Part shown: positions 16,361-25,808 of the stretch, piece by piece | How positions within the stretch are numbered: the first letter of the stretch is position 1 | Layout of the letters: each line of letters starts with the position of its first letter | Source of the DNA: JAGWAJ01 sp965215155 | GTDB taxonomy: Bacteria > Acidobacteriota > Vicinamibacteria > Vicinamibacterales > UBA8438 | Reading direction: 5' to 3' | NCBI GenBank assembly: GCA_965215155.1 | Contig: CBDCCY010000004.1 | Location: 2,356,001-2,420,000 of the forward strand | Length of the DNA: 64,000 nt | Position numbers and translations under genes: made by a program | The notes under the pieces: generated by a model | What the model was told of the DNA's origin: nothing | The model's input: only the letters and a program-made list of their open reading frames with translations | The model's database searches: none

Positions 16361-18862
16361 ATGCGTCGATGGAACGGGATGGTCGTGGTCCTCGTGGCCG
16401 GGCTCGCTGCATCGTGCGGGGGCGCTCCGGAACCGGTCGCGCTCCGTCTGCTCGATCTCTTCGACGCCGCCACCATCGAGCAGACCGTCGAGGTGGAGCC
16501 GCTCGAGCGGACGGAGTGGCGCTTCGACGGCGAGGGGACGATCGCCGCCCCCGAACCTCCCGAGGATGAAGAGGAGGCGGAGGACTTCGAGGACCGCACT
16601 GCCACCGTCGGCTGGGCGGCCTACCACGACGTCGAGGGCCTCGAGGTCCGGGACGGGCTCCTGGTCGGCACCGCGGGCGAGTTGCCCCTGCTGCACGCGG
16701 CGCGGCCCGAGGAGCTCGACGAGAGCGACCTGCTGCACGCCGTCGAGATCACCATGCGCGTCTCCGCCGGGACGCGCGTCGGCGTGACCTTCAACGGGGC
16801 GCGCGAGCTGGACGAGGAGCGCGTCCTGCGGGGCATCCGCCGGGCTCCGACGCCGGCGCTCTTCGCCGAGCTCGAGCCGGGCGACGACGTCCAGACCTAC
16901 ACCCTGCAGGACGTCGCACGGTCGTTCTCCATTGCCGGCATCCGGCATCTGCTCGTCCAGCCGACCGACGAGGAAGGCGCCACCTTCGAGATCGAGTCGG
17001 TGCGGCTCATCCCGCGGACTGAGCACCTCCGGTCGGTGACCTCCGGGCCCGGATGGCAGGGGCTGGGCGAGGTGTACCGCGAGACGATCGTCAGCCGGGC
17101 GCCGGAGCGCATCACCATCGAGCTCGATCTGCCCGACCGGCCCTGGCTGGACATCGCGGCCGGGACGATCGAGGCCGACCCGGTCACCTTCAACGTGGCC
17201 ATCGACGGCGCCGGCTTCTGGCGGCGGACCGTGACGCTCCCGCACCGCTGGGAGACGAGGCGGCTCGATCTCGGCGACCATGCCGGGCGGACGGTGACCC
17301 TCGAGCTGGCGCTCGAAGGCCCCGAGGACGGACTGCTCGGCTTCTGGGGGACGCCCGTGGTGCGGAACGGCGGGGCGCCGCCCGCCCGAAACGAGGACCC
17401 TGGCGAGGCACGGGCCGCCCTCCTGGACGGCGGGTCGGCAGCGCCGCAGGGCGTCATCGTCTTCCTGGGCGACACGCTGCGGCGCGACCATCTCGACGCC
17501 TACGGGTACGGGCGGGAGACCGCCCCGGTACTGTCGCGGCTCGCGTCGGAGGGCGTGCTGTTCCGCGACGCCATCTCGCAGGGGACGTGGACGAAGGTGT
17601 CGGTGCCTTCCATCCTCACCTCGCTGTATCCCGCGTCCACCGGCGTCGTCGCCATCCCGGATCGCGTTCCCTCGGCCGCCACGACGCTCGCCGAGGCGTA
17701 TCGCAGCGCCGGCTACGCGACGTTCCAGACGTCGTCGGTGCAGTTCACGGGCAAGCTGACCAACCTGCATCAGGGCGTCGAGGTGCTCCACGAGCGGGCG
17801 TCGGTCGACAACGACGACCTCGGACACAGCAGCGCCAAGACGGCCCGCACCTTCGTCGACCGCTTCCTGACCTGGCTGGACGACCACCACGACGTGCCGT
17901 TCTACGCGTTCATACACGTCTTCGACCCCCATTCCCCCTTCGAGCCCTATCCGCCGTACGACCTCATGTGGGCCTCGCCGACCGGCAAGGAGGAGCACGA
18001 GGCGCGGCTCGAGCAGGTGCAGGAGACGTTCGGCGACGACATCCGGATCGGCGACGGCAACCGCGTCGGGCCGGAGCTGTTTCCGAACCGGGAGGATCTC
18101 GAGACGTCGGGGATCGACCCGGACGTCTTCGTCGCTCACGAGCTCGACTGGTACGACGGCTCCATCCGCGGCATGGACGCAGAGATCGCGCGGCTGATGG
18201 AGGGTCTCGAGGAGCGCGGCGTCGCCGGCGACACGCTATTCGCTTTCACCAGCGACCACGGCGAGGAATTCCTCGAGCACGGGTGGCACTGGCACGGCAA
18301 CACGGTCTACGGTGAGATACTCAACGTGCCCCTGATGCTCCGCTGGGAGGGCGTGCTGCCGAGCGGGGTCGTCGTGGACGAGACGGTCGAGTCGATCGAC
18401 CTGATGCCGACGCTGCTCGAGTTGAGCGGCATCGCCGCGCCGGAGGAGGCCCAGGGGCGCAGCCTGCTGCCGCTCGTCGTGGACCCGGACGACCCGGAAG
18501 CGCTCGGCTGGGTGCGCCGGCCGGCGTTCAGCGAGCGGAAGCGCATGCCGAGCCGGGAGGAGCGCAGCAACCCCGAGGACGTCGATCAGTACTCGGTCGT
18601 CTGGGACGGCTGGAAGCTGGTCCGCAACCTCGACCCGCCGGAGGGGCGCGCCGAGTACGAGCTCTATTCGCACGAGGACGATCCCATCAACCTCGACGAC
18701 GTGTCGGCCGACCACCCGGAGATCGTCGAGGAGTTGAAGGAGCAGTTGGCGGCGCGGCTGCGCTACGCCGAGGCGCGGAAGCTGGCGTCGGACGAGGATG
18801 CGGCCGACGACCTGAGCCCGGAAGAGCTGCAGCGCCTGCGGCGGCTCGGGTACATCCGATGA
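16361..18862 (+). CDS. Sulfatase-family lipoprotein (alkaline-phosphatase superfamily hydrolase)
   Basis: An 833-residue protein. MRRWNGMVVVLVAGLAASC is a lipoprotein signal (Cys ~19), so it is exported and lipid-anchored. Residues ~20-340 form a poorly recognised beta-rich region. The sulfatase domain starts ~365 with IVFLGDTLRRDHLDAYGYGR (first metal Asp). The nucleophile region is TWTKVSVPSILTSLYP, a Ser-type S-x-P-S in which the usual Arg after it is Ile. FIHVFDPHSPFEPY and FTSDHGEEFLEHGWHWHGN supply further metal and anion ligands. The lost Arg makes classic formylglycine sulfatase activity less certain; a phosphodiesterase or phosphotransferase is possible. GGAGG stands 8 nt before ATG. 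Its stop overlaps the next gene by 4 bp, linking it to the DUF5916 proteins. Confidence 0.82.
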   Translation: MRRWNGMVVVLVAGLAASCGGAPEPVALRLLDLFDAATIEQTVEVEPLERTEWRFDGEGTIAAPEPPEDEEEAEDFEDRTATVGWAAYHDVEGLEVRDGLLVGTAGELPLLHAARPEELDESDLLHAVEITMRVSAGTRVGVTFNGARELDEERVLRGIRRAPTPALFAELEPGDDVQTYTLQDVARSFSIAGIRHLLVQPTDEEGATFEIESVRLIPRTEHLRSVTSGPGWQGLGEVYRETIVSRAPERITIELDLPDRPWLDIAAGTIEADPVTFNVAIDGAGFWRRTVTLPHRWETRRLDLGDHAGRTVTLELALEGPEDGLLGFWGTPVVRNGGAPPARNEDPGEARAALLDGGSAAPQGVIVFLGDTLRRDHLDAYGYGRETAPVLSRLASEGVLFRDAISQGTWTKVSVPSILTSLYPASTGVVAIPDRVPSAATTLAEAYRSAGYATFQTSSVQFTGKLTNLHQGVEVLHERASVDNDDLGHSSAKTARTFVDRFLTWLDDHHDVPFYAFIHVFDPHSPFEPYPPYDLMWASPTGKEEHEARLEQVQETFGDDIRIGDGNRVGPELFPNREDLETSGIDPDVFVAHELDWYDGSIRGMDAEIARLMEGLEERGVAGDTLFAFTSDHGEEFLEHGWHWHGNTVYGEILNVPLMLRWEGVLPSGVVVDETVESIDLMPTLLELSGIAAPEEAQGRSLLPLVVDPDDPEALGWVRRPAFSERKRMPSREERSNPEDVDQYSVVWDGWKLVRNLDPPEGRAEYELYSHEDDPINLDDVSADHPEIVEELKEQLAARLRYAEARKLASDEDAADDLSPEELQRLRRLGYIR

Positions 18863-21348
18863 GCGGGCAGTGGACCGTGGCTCCGCGGCGAGCAGGTGGT
18901 GCTTGCGTCCTCGTGGCGCTCCTGGCGGTCGCCGTGTCGTTCGCCGCGGCGCCGGCGGCGGCGGGACAGTCGGAGGGCTCCTCGGCCGGGCTGACGCTGG
19001 ACGGCCGCGCGACCGACGGGACCCGGGGCGGCTTCGACGCGGGCAGATCCTCGCCCCCGATGGGGACGGGCGCGGAAGCGGCGGACGGCGGCGCCTCCGT
19101 CGCCTCGCAGGGCGCCGCGGGGCTCGGCATCGGCGCCGGGCTCTCGATCAAGCAGATCGTCGCGACGGGGATCGAGGACACGCCCGTGCTCGACGGCAAC
19201 GTGCTGGGCGATGCCGCGTGGGCGGCGGCCCGTCCGGCGACCGGATTCCGGCAGACGGCCCCGGACGAGGGCCAGCCGGCGTCGGAGCGGACGGAGGTCC
19301 GCATCGTCTACACGAGCGAGACGATCTACGTCGGCGTCGTCTGCTACGACGGGGACCCCTCGTCGATCATCGTGACCGACAGCCGGCGCGACTCCTCGCT
19401 GCGCGACAGCGACAGCTTCCTGCTGATCCTCGACACCTTCAGCGACCGGCAGAACGGCTTCGTCTTCGGCACCAGCCCCGCCGGCCAGGAGTACGACGGG
19501 CAGGTGATCAACGAGGGCGGCGGCCGCGGAGGCGGCTTCAGCTCCAGCGGGAGCGGCGGATTCTCGCGCGGCAGCGCCGGCGGGTTCAACCTGAACTGGG
19601 ACGGCGCGTGGCAGGTGCGGACCCGCGTCTCCGACATCGGCTGGAGCGCCGAGTTCGCCATTCCGCTCCGGACCGTGCGCTATCCGGCGCGGGAGCTCCA
19701 GTCGTGGGGGGTCAATTTCCAGCGGAACATCCGGCGGCGCAACGAGACGGTCTACTGGGCGCCGCTGCCGCGCCAGTACAACCTCTACCGCGTCTCGATG
19801 GCCGGGCAGCTCTCCGGGTTGCGGGTCCCGGCGGAGCGCGCCGCCAACCTGCAGATGACGCCCTACGTCGTAGGTGAGCTGGTCACGCGCGACGCCGCCC
19901 CCGATCGCGGGCCCGTGTTGCTCGGCGACGCCGGGGGCGACCTCAAGTACAGCGTGACGTCGGGCCTCACGCTCGACGCCACCTACAACACCGACTTCGC
20001 GCAGGTCGAGGTGGACGACCAGCAGATCAACCTCGACCGCTTCAACCTCTTCTTTCCCGAGAAGCGCCCCTTCTTCCTCGAGAACGCGGGGGCGTTCAGC
20101 GTCAACGCGGCCTCGGCCAGCGGACGCAACCTGGGGCAGACCGAGCTCTTCTTCAGCCGCCGCATCGGGATCGACGAGACGGGCGCCCAGATCCCGATCG
20201 CCGCCGGGGCCCGCCTGTCGGGGAAGGTCTTCGACACCGTGACCGTCGGCGTCCTCAACATGCAGACGGAGGCGCCCGCGGCCGGAGGCGCAGGCAACAA
20301 CTTCACGGTCACCCGCCTGCGGCAGGATCTTCCCAACCGCTCGAGCATCGGCGGCCTGTTCATCAACCGGCAGGCCACGGGCCCGCAGGCGCTCGCGAGC
20401 GACTACAACCGGACCTACGCGCTCGACGGCCGCTGGGGCATCGGCCAGAACGGGCTCGTCCAGGGCTTCGTCGGCGGGACCCAGACGCCGGGTCGTGAGG
20501 GCCGCGACCATGCGCTGAGCCTGTCCGGGGCCTACGACTCCCAGATGTGGCGCATCAGCACGGGCTACCAGGAGAACGGCGAGGACTTCAACCCGGAGGT
20601 CGGCTACCTGCGCCGGCCCGGCGGGTTCCGGAAGTACGACCTGGCGATCAACAACCGGTCACGGCCCGAGGGCTTCCTCAAATTCCAGGAGCTCCGGCCG
20701 CACGCGACCTTCTCGCGCATCTGGAACCTCCGCGGCGTGATGGAGACCACCTACATCCACACGCACTTCATGGGGGAGTTCGAGGACAGCTCGTCGGTCG
20801 GCATCGCCTACGACACCCGCAGCGAGCGGGTATTCCAGTCGTTCACGGTGTCCGGATTGACGATCCCGGCGAGCCGCTACGACTGGAGCGAGGTCAGCAC
20901 GTCGTTCTACTACAACCGCTCGGCGCCGGTGAGCGCCGGCGTGCGCGCGGTGGTAGGCGGGTTCTTCGGGGGCAACATCGTGACGCTCCGCCCGACGATC
21001 CAGGCCCGCTACGGCGAGTCGCTGAACCTGTCGGTGAGCTATAGCCGCAACGACATCGATCTTCCGGCGGGAGCGACGGTCACCAACCTGACCAGCGTTC
21101 GTGCGGGCTACAACTTCTCGCCGCGGATGTTCTTCCAGACGCTCGTCCAGCACAACGACAGCGCGAGGCTCTGGTCGGTCAACTTCCGCGTCGGCTGGCT
21201 GCAGGACGCCAACACCGGCCTGTTTCTGGTCTACAACGAGACGCAGGGTCTCTACGGCGGCCTGGAAGACCCCCACGACTACATCCCGGCCGGGGCCGGG
21301 CGCAGCCTCATCCTCAAGTACAGCTACCTCTTCGACGTCCTGGACTGA
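18859..21348 (+). CDS. DUF5916/CBM9-like outer-membrane protein, copy 1
   Basis: An 829-residue exported protein. The signal peptide is CVLVALLAVAVSFAAAPAAA. A Gly/Ala-rich linker follows to ~95, then a carbohydrate-binding family 9-like domain (~105-290): DTPVLDGNVLGDAAWAAA, YTSETIYVGVVCYD and DSFLLILDTFSDRQNGFVF. From ~300 the DUF5916 region carries YNTDFAQVEVDDQQINLDRF and FFPEKRPFFLENAG, and ends in alternating beta strands that probably form an outer-membrane barrel (SLNLSVSYSRNDIDLP, LIVKYSYLF-type end). It is common in Bacteroidota and Acidobacteriota, with biochemical function unproven. Translational coupling to the sulfatase (ATGA overlap) suggests both handle the same, perhaps sulfated, glycan or ester. 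Confidence 0.82.
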   Translation: MSGQWTVAPRRAGGACVLVALLAVAVSFAAAPAAAGQSEGSSAGLTLDGRATDGTRGGFDAGRSSPPMGTGAEAADGGASVASQGAAGLGIGAGLSIKQIVATGIEDTPVLDGNVLGDAAWAAARPATGFRQTAPDEGQPASERTEVRIVYTSETIYVGVVCYDGDPSSIIVTDSRRDSSLRDSDSFLLILDTFSDRQNGFVFGTSPAGQEYDGQVINEGGGRGGGFSSSGSGGFSRGSAGGFNLNWDGAWQVRTRVSDIGWSAEFAIPLRTVRYPARELQSWGVNFQRNIRRRNETVYWAPLPRQYNLYRVSMAGQLSGLRVPAERAANLQMTPYVVGELVTRDAAPDRGPVLLGDAGGDLKYSVTSGLTLDATYNTDFAQVEVDDQQINLDRFNLFFPEKRPFFLENAGAFSVNAASASGRNLGQTELFFSRRIGIDETGAQIPIAAGARLSGKVFDTVTVGVLNMQTEAPAAGGAGNNFTVTRLRQDLPNRSSIGGLFINRQATGPQALASDYNRTYALDGRWGIGQNGLVQGFVGGTQTPGREGRDHALSLSGAYDSQMWRISTGYQENGEDFNPEVGYLRRPGGFRKYDLAINNRSRPEGFLKFQELRPHATFSRIWNLRGVMETTYIHTHFMGEFEDSSSVGIAYDTRSERVFQSFTVSGLTIPASRYDWSEVSTSFYYNRSAPVSAGVRAVVGGFFGGNIVTLRPTIQARYGESLNLSVSYSRNDIDLPAGATVTNLTSVRAGYNFSPRMFFQTLVQHNDSARLWSVNFRVGWLQDANTGLFLVYNETQGLYGGLEDPHDYIPAGAGRSLILKYSYLFDVLD

Positions 21349-21373
21349 CTACCGTCGCACCGGGCCTCCATCC

Positions 21374-23749
21374 TTGCGTACCGCGATTCGTCCGTTCGTC
21401 GCCCGGGCTGTTGCGACGCTCTGCGCGGCGGCGACGATCGGAGCGCCGGCAACCCCCGGCGCGTCGGCAACGTTCGCCGCGTCGGCAACGCTCGGCGGGT
21501 GGCTGCTCGCCACGGCCGTTCCGGTGGCAGCGTCCCCCCAGCAGCCGGCCGCCGGTCTCGCCGTGGCTCCCGGCGTGCGCGCGGTGACCGCGGTGGAGGT
21601 GGACGTGCCTCCTGTCCTCGATGGCGCGGTGCTGGACGATCCGGCGTGGGCCGCTGTCGAGCCGGCCACCGGCTTCGTGCAGACGCAGCCGGACGAGGGC
21701 CGGCCGGCGTCGGAGCGGACCGAGGTCCGCATCGCGTTCACCGCCGGCGCGATCTACGTCGGCGTCGTCTGCTACGACTCCGACCCGGCGTCGATCATCG
21801 TCACAGACAGCCGGCGCGACTCGTCGCTCGCCGACAGCGACAGCTTCCAGCTCATCCTCGACACGTTCCTCGACCGGCAGAACGGGTTCGTCTTCGGAAC
21901 CAGCCCGTCCGGGCAGGAATACGACGGGCAGCTCGTCAACGAGGGAGCGGGGGGCAGCGGAATGGGCGGGGGCGGGCAGACGCGGGGCGCCGGCGGCGGC
22001 TTCAACCTGAACTGGGACGGCGTGTGGCAGGTGCGGACGGCGATCAGCGCCATCGGCTGGAGCGCCGAGTTCGCCATCCCGTTCCGCACCCTCCGCTTCC
22101 CCGCCGGCCGCGAGCAGACCTGGGGCGTGAACTTCCAGCGCAACATCCGCCGGCGGAACGAGTCGGCGTACTGGGCGCCGCTGCCGCGGCAGTTCGACCT
22201 GTTCCGCGTCTCGCTCGCAGGGCAGGTCGGCGGCCTCGCCGCCCCCGAGGGGCTGTGGCGGACGCTGCAGGCGACGCCGTACGTCACCGGCGAGGCGCTC
22301 GGCCGCGCGGATCGGGCCGCTGCCGACACGGTCCTGCTGGGCGGCTTCGGCGGCGACCTCAAGTACGGCGTCACCTCGGGCCTGGCCCTCGACCTGACCT
22401 ACAACACCGACTTCGCGCAGGTCGAGGTCGACGACCAGCAGGTCAACCTCGACCGCTTCAACCTGTTCTTCCCGGAGAAGCGCCCCTTCTTCCTGGAGAA
22501 CGCCGGCGCCTTCACGGTGAGCAACAGCGGCGGCGCCGCCTTCAACGACCCCGGCCAGACGGAGCTCTTCTTCAGCCGGCGCATCGGCATCGGTCCGCAG
22601 GGTCAGCCGATCCCGATCGTCGGCGGAGCCCGGCTGTCGGGCAAGGTGACCGAGGCGGTCACCGTCGGTCTTCTGAACATGCAGACCGAGGCCGTCGAGG
22701 GCCTCGCGCCCCCCAACAACTTCACGGTGGCCCGCGTTCGGCGCGACCTTCCCAACCGGTCGAGCGTCGGCGGACTGCTCGTCAATCGGCAGGCGACGGG
22801 CCGCCTGGCGGGCCTCGAGGACTACAACCGGACCTTCGCCTTCGACGGCCGCTGGGGCTTCGGACAGAACGGCCTCGTCTCGGGGTTCGCGGCGAAGACG
22901 GAGACCCCGGGCCGCACCGGGCGGGACCACGCCGTCGATCTCGCGGTCGACTACAACACCGAGGCGTGGCGGCTGCGCGCCAACGTCATGGAGATGGGCG
23001 AGGACTTCAACCCCGAGGTCGGCTTCGTGCGACGGAGGGGGTTCCGCAAGATCGACGGCGGCGTCTTCAACACCTCGCGCCCCGCCCCCAATCGGTTCCG
23101 GATCCAGGAGGTGCGGCCGCACGTCACATTCAACCGGTTCTGGAGCCTCGACAGCGGCTTCATCGAGACCTCGCTCGTCCACATGGACAACTTCTGGGAG
23201 TTCGAGGACAGCTCGATGGCCATCACCGCCTGGAACATCCGCAAGGAGGGCGTCACCCGGGAGTTCACGATCTCCGGCGTGCCCGTGGCGCCCGGATCGT
23301 ACGACTGGCACGAGCTGAGCCTGAGCTACAACTCCGACCGCTCGGCGCCGCTCGGCTACGGCTTCCGCTACCAGCGGAGCGGCTTCTTCGGAGGGCGGCT
23401 CGAAGCCGCAGGGCCGTCCTTCCGGTTCCGGCGCGGTGAGTCGCTGAACGTGGAGCTGCGGTGGACGCGCAACGACATCGAGCTGCCCGCCGGCCATGTC
23501 GTCACCAACCTGGCGTCGAGCCGCATCGCCTACAACTTCTCGCCGCGGGTGTTCGCGCAGGGGCTGCTGCAGTACAACGACAGCGTCGACATCTGGTCGG
23601 TCAACCTCCGCTTCGGCTGGCTTCAGGACGCCAACACCGGCCTCTTCCTGGTCTACAACCAGACCGACGGCCTCGAGGACTTCGTCCACCCGGGCAGCGG
23701 CCACAGCCTGATCCTGAAGTACACGCACCTCTTCGATCTGCTGCGGTAG
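21374..23749 (+). CDS. DUF5916/CBM9-like outer-membrane protein, copy 2
   Basis: A 791-residue tandem paralogue of the preceding gene. The signal-like N-terminus (AVATLCAAATIGAPATPGA) includes repeated ASAT units. The CBM9-like part (VPPVLDGAVLDDPAWAAVEP) and the DUF5916 part (DLTYNTDFAQVEVDDQQVNL, FFPEKRPFFLENAGAF) match copy 1 almost residue for residue in the core, while linkers and the late barrel strands differ. The first plausible start is TTG 21374, 23 bp after the stop of copy 1; no ATG or GTG gives a complete signal peptide. The pair probably arose by local duplication and then diverged in the surface-exposed strands, as expected for proteins with different ligands. Confidence 0.8.
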   Translation: MRTAIRPFVARAVATLCAAATIGAPATPGASATFAASATLGGWLLATAVPVAASPQQPAAGLAVAPGVRAVTAVEVDVPPVLDGAVLDDPAWAAVEPATGFVQTQPDEGRPASERTEVRIAFTAGAIYVGVVCYDSDPASIIVTDSRRDSSLADSDSFQLILDTFLDRQNGFVFGTSPSGQEYDGQLVNEGAGGSGMGGGGQTRGAGGGFNLNWDGVWQVRTAISAIGWSAEFAIPFRTLRFPAGREQTWGVNFQRNIRRRNESAYWAPLPRQFDLFRVSLAGQVGGLAAPEGLWRTLQATPYVTGEALGRADRAAADTVLLGGFGGDLKYGVTSGLALDLTYNTDFAQVEVDDQQVNLDRFNLFFPEKRPFFLENAGAFTVSNSGGAAFNDPGQTELFFSRRIGIGPQGQPIPIVGGARLSGKVTEAVTVGLLNMQTEAVEGLAPPNNFTVARVRRDLPNRSSVGGLLVNRQATGRLAGLEDYNRTFAFDGRWGFGQNGLVSGFAAKTETPGRTGRDHAVDLAVDYNTEAWRLRANVMEMGEDFNPEVGFVRRRGFRKIDGGVFNTSRPAPNRFRIQEVRPHVTFNRFWSLDSGFIETSLVHMDNFWEFEDSSMAITAWNIRKEGVTREFTISGVPVAPGSYDWHELSLSYNSDRSAPLGYGFRYQRSGFFGGRLEAAGPSFRFRRGESLNVELRWTRNDIELPAGHVVTNLASSRIAYNFSPRVFAQGLLQYNDSVDIWSVNLRFGWLQDANTGLFLVYNQTDGLEDFVHPGSGHSLILKYTHLFDLLR

Positions 23750-24007
23750 GCGGGTCTGCTCGCGGCAGAGGAGGAGCGGCGAGCCCGGAGGAGCTCGGAC
23801 CCACCCGGTGGTCCGGGAGCGCGAACAGCTCCTCCGCCGACATGCGTGCACGCGGAGCGGGGGCGGTCGTTGGGGTTCCTTCAGCAACTGCCGGAGGGTG
23901 GGCGGAGGTGCCGCTCCCTCTCGAGCCGGCACGTGGTCCGCGATGATACTCTGCAGGCGCGCCGTGCCACACGCGCGCAGAGCCGGCCCAGGAACCGGAG
24001 GGGACGC

Positions 24008-24847
24008 ATGAACCGACGCCCGATCGCCGTCGCCGCCCTGCTGGCGGTTGCCTCCGCGGTCCCGCTCGCGCAGCGGGACTGGAACGCGCCGTTTCCGGCC
24101 CATCACGTCATCGACAACGTCTACTTCGTCGGGACGCGGCAGCTCGGGAGCTTCCTCGTCACCACGCCGGAGGGGCACATCCTGATCAACAGCGACTTCG
24201 AGTCGACGGTGCCGTCGATCCGGAGCAGCATGGAGACTCTGGGATTCGAGTTCAGCGACATCGCCGTCGTGCTCGGCAGCCACGCCCACGGCGATCACAT
24301 GGAGGCCAACGCGCTCGTCAAGGAATTGACGGGGGCCGAGGTCGTGGTCATGCGGGAGGACGTCGCCCGCCTCCGCTCGATGCGCCCCGGCGGCCGGGAG
24401 CAGCCGATCGACCGGATCGTCGACGACGGGGACGAGGTGACGCTGGGCGGGGAGACGCTCATCGCCCATCGCACGGCGGGGCACACCGAGGGCTGCACGA
24501 GCTGGGCCTTCGAGGTCGAGGAGCGCGGCCGGACCTACCTGGCGCTCATCGTCTGCAGCTTCGGGGTCAACCCGGGCTACGTGCTCGTCGACAACCCCGA
24601 CTATCCCGGGATTGCCGACGACTACCGCGCCACCTTCGCCAAGGCGCGCTCGCTGCCGGTCGACGTGTTCCTCGGCGCGCACGGCTTCTGGTACGACATG
24701 GAGCGCAAGCTCGAACGCGCGATGAGCCGGGGCGAGGACGACCCGAACCCGTTCGTCGACCCCGAGGGATACCACGCCCACATCGACCTGCAGGAGGGGC
24801 GCTTCCTGGAGATGCTGCGGGAGCAGCAGGGCGCCGCGGGCCGTTGA
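24008..24847 (+). CDS. Subclass B3-like metallo-beta-lactamase-fold hydrolase, secreted
   Basis: A 279-residue protein. MNRRPIAVAALLAVASAVPLAQ is a signal peptide. The zinc ligands are H92-A-H94-G-D96-H97, then H159 (TAGHTEGCTSW) and H225 (FLGAHGFWYDM), the order and spacing of subclass B3 beta-lactamases. IDNVYFVGTRQLGSFLVTTPEG is the usual B3 N-terminal strand pair. It would hydrolyse beta-lactams in the periplasm, but B3-like proteins from soil and marine Acidobacteriota also include lactonases and other hydrolases, so resistance cannot be claimed. It stands alone. The 258 bp before it holds no gene, only a GC-rich dyad near 23790-23820. Confidence 0.85.
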   Translation: MNRRPIAVAALLAVASAVPLAQRDWNAPFPAHHVIDNVYFVGTRQLGSFLVTTPEGHILINSDFESTVPSIRSSMETLGFEFSDIAVVLGSHAHGDHMEANALVKELTGAEVVVMREDVARLRSMRPGGREQPIDRIVDDGDEVTLGGETLIAHRTAGHTEGCTSWAFEVEERGRTYLALIVCSFGVNPGYVLVDNPDYPGIADDYRATFAKARSLPVDVFLGAHGFWYDMERKLERAMSRGEDDPNPFVDPEGYHAHIDLQEGRFLEMLREQQGAAGR

Positions 24848-24850
24848 CGC

Positions 24851-24990
24851 GCGCCCTGGCGGGCGCGTTGGGAGTTTCGCGCCAGCGAAACTCCTGCGCG
24901 CTTGGCGGGAGCGTTGGGAGTTTCGCTGGCGCGAACGACACTCCCGCGCGCGTTGGCGGGCGCGCGCGTTGGCGGGCGCGTTGACGGGCT
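24851..24990. repeat. REP-like palindromic repeat cluster
   Basis: GCGCCCTGGCGGGCGCGTTG leads into GGAGTTTCGC (24871-24880), loop GCCA, GCGAAACTCC. A second, imperfect hairpin unit and further GGCGGGCGCG units follow. A related unit lies at 57371-57417. It fills the space between two convergent genes and may act as a transcript-end structure. Confidence 0.6.
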
Positions 24991-24992
24991 GC

Positions 24993-25703
24993 TCAGTCGA
25001 CGATGACGGCCACGGCCTCGTGGAACTGCGCGAGGGGCCGCGGGAAGATCTCGAAGGCGTCGAAGGGGTTGAGCTGGATGTCGGGATACTCCGCCCCCTC
25101 CTCCTCCGTGCAGGAGTACGTGCCCCACGCTGCGTCGACCACCAGGCTGTCGCCGGAGGAGGAGGTGAGCTCGACCGTCTCACCCTGGAGATCGGACCCC
25201 TCGCACACCGCGGCGCTCCCGCGGGGAGGGCGATCCTCGGGCACCCCCACGCGGACGGTCACGCCGAGGTGGTGGAACGGCACCGCCCTCCGCTCCGCCA
25301 GATCCCGGAGCCCGCTGGCCAGCGGGCCGTCGGCGCACGCCTGCGCCGCCGCGGTCCGCCGGGGGAGCGGGGTCTCCGGAATCGGATCGCAGAGCCGGCT
25401 GCCGATCGCGTCCACGAGGCCGTCGTCCTCCAGGGAGAAGAAATCTCGCGCCCGGAGCCAGTCGACGACTGCGTCCCGAGTGGTCCCGTCGGCGAACATC
25501 TCCTCGAGGAGCGCCTCGTGGCTCACCTCCGGAGCGCTCGTCGTGAGTTCCACCGCGCCGCCGCCGGGGAACGTGACGCTCACGGCCTCCACGGCCGGAG
25601 CCTGCGGTATCGTCCGGCCGACCAGGAGGCCGATCACCAGGAGCGCCAAGCCGCCGAACACGATCTTGATCAGGTCTCCTCTGCCAGGCATCCGTCCTCC
25701 CAT
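24993..25703 (-). CDS. Hypothetical single-pass membrane protein
   Basis: I do not recognise a family. The 236-residue product begins MGGRMPGRGDLIKIVFGGLA and has one strong hydrophobic segment at ~11-30 (IVFGGLALLVIGLLVGRTI) and no signal-peptidase site that stands out, so it is probably an inner-membrane-anchored periplasmic protein. The rest is acidic with four Cys (LCDPI, QACADG, AVCEGS, YSCTEEE), which could form disulfides. LLEEMFADGTTRDAVVDWLRARDFF is a predicted helix. The other methionine start (codon 5) is possible. It is monocistronic, convergent with the beta-lactamase-fold gene and followed on its upstream side by the KamA-type gene, also on minus but ~105 bp away. Confidence 0.65.
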   Translation of the reverse strand: MGGRMPGRGDLIKIVFGGLALLVIGLLVGRTIPQAPAVEAVSVTFPGGGAVELTTSAPEVSHEALLEEMFADGTTRDAVVDWLRARDFFSLEDDGLVDAIGSRLCDPIPETPLPRRTAAAQACADGPLASGLRDLAERRAVPFHHLGVTVRVGVPEDRPPRGSAAVCEGSDLQGETVELTSSSGDSLVVDAAWGTYSCTEEEGAEYPDIQLNPFDAFEIFPRPLAQFHEAVAVIVD

Positions 25704-25808
25704 GACGCCGCGCGAGGTCGTCTCCTCGTCGCCCGGCGAGCGCCACCACGGGGCTCGCCGCCCGCGTGATTATACGCAAGCCGGGGCGCGGCCCGGCCCG
25801 CCGCGCCG

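Noticed and set aside
21314..25183. A minus-strand open frame of nearly 1300 codons opposite the DUF5916 and metallo-beta-lactamase genes
   Set aside because: It arises from codon bias in GC-rich DNA. The translation is Arg/Ala/Val/Gly-rich low-complexity sequence with no domain, while the plus-strand frames show clear families.
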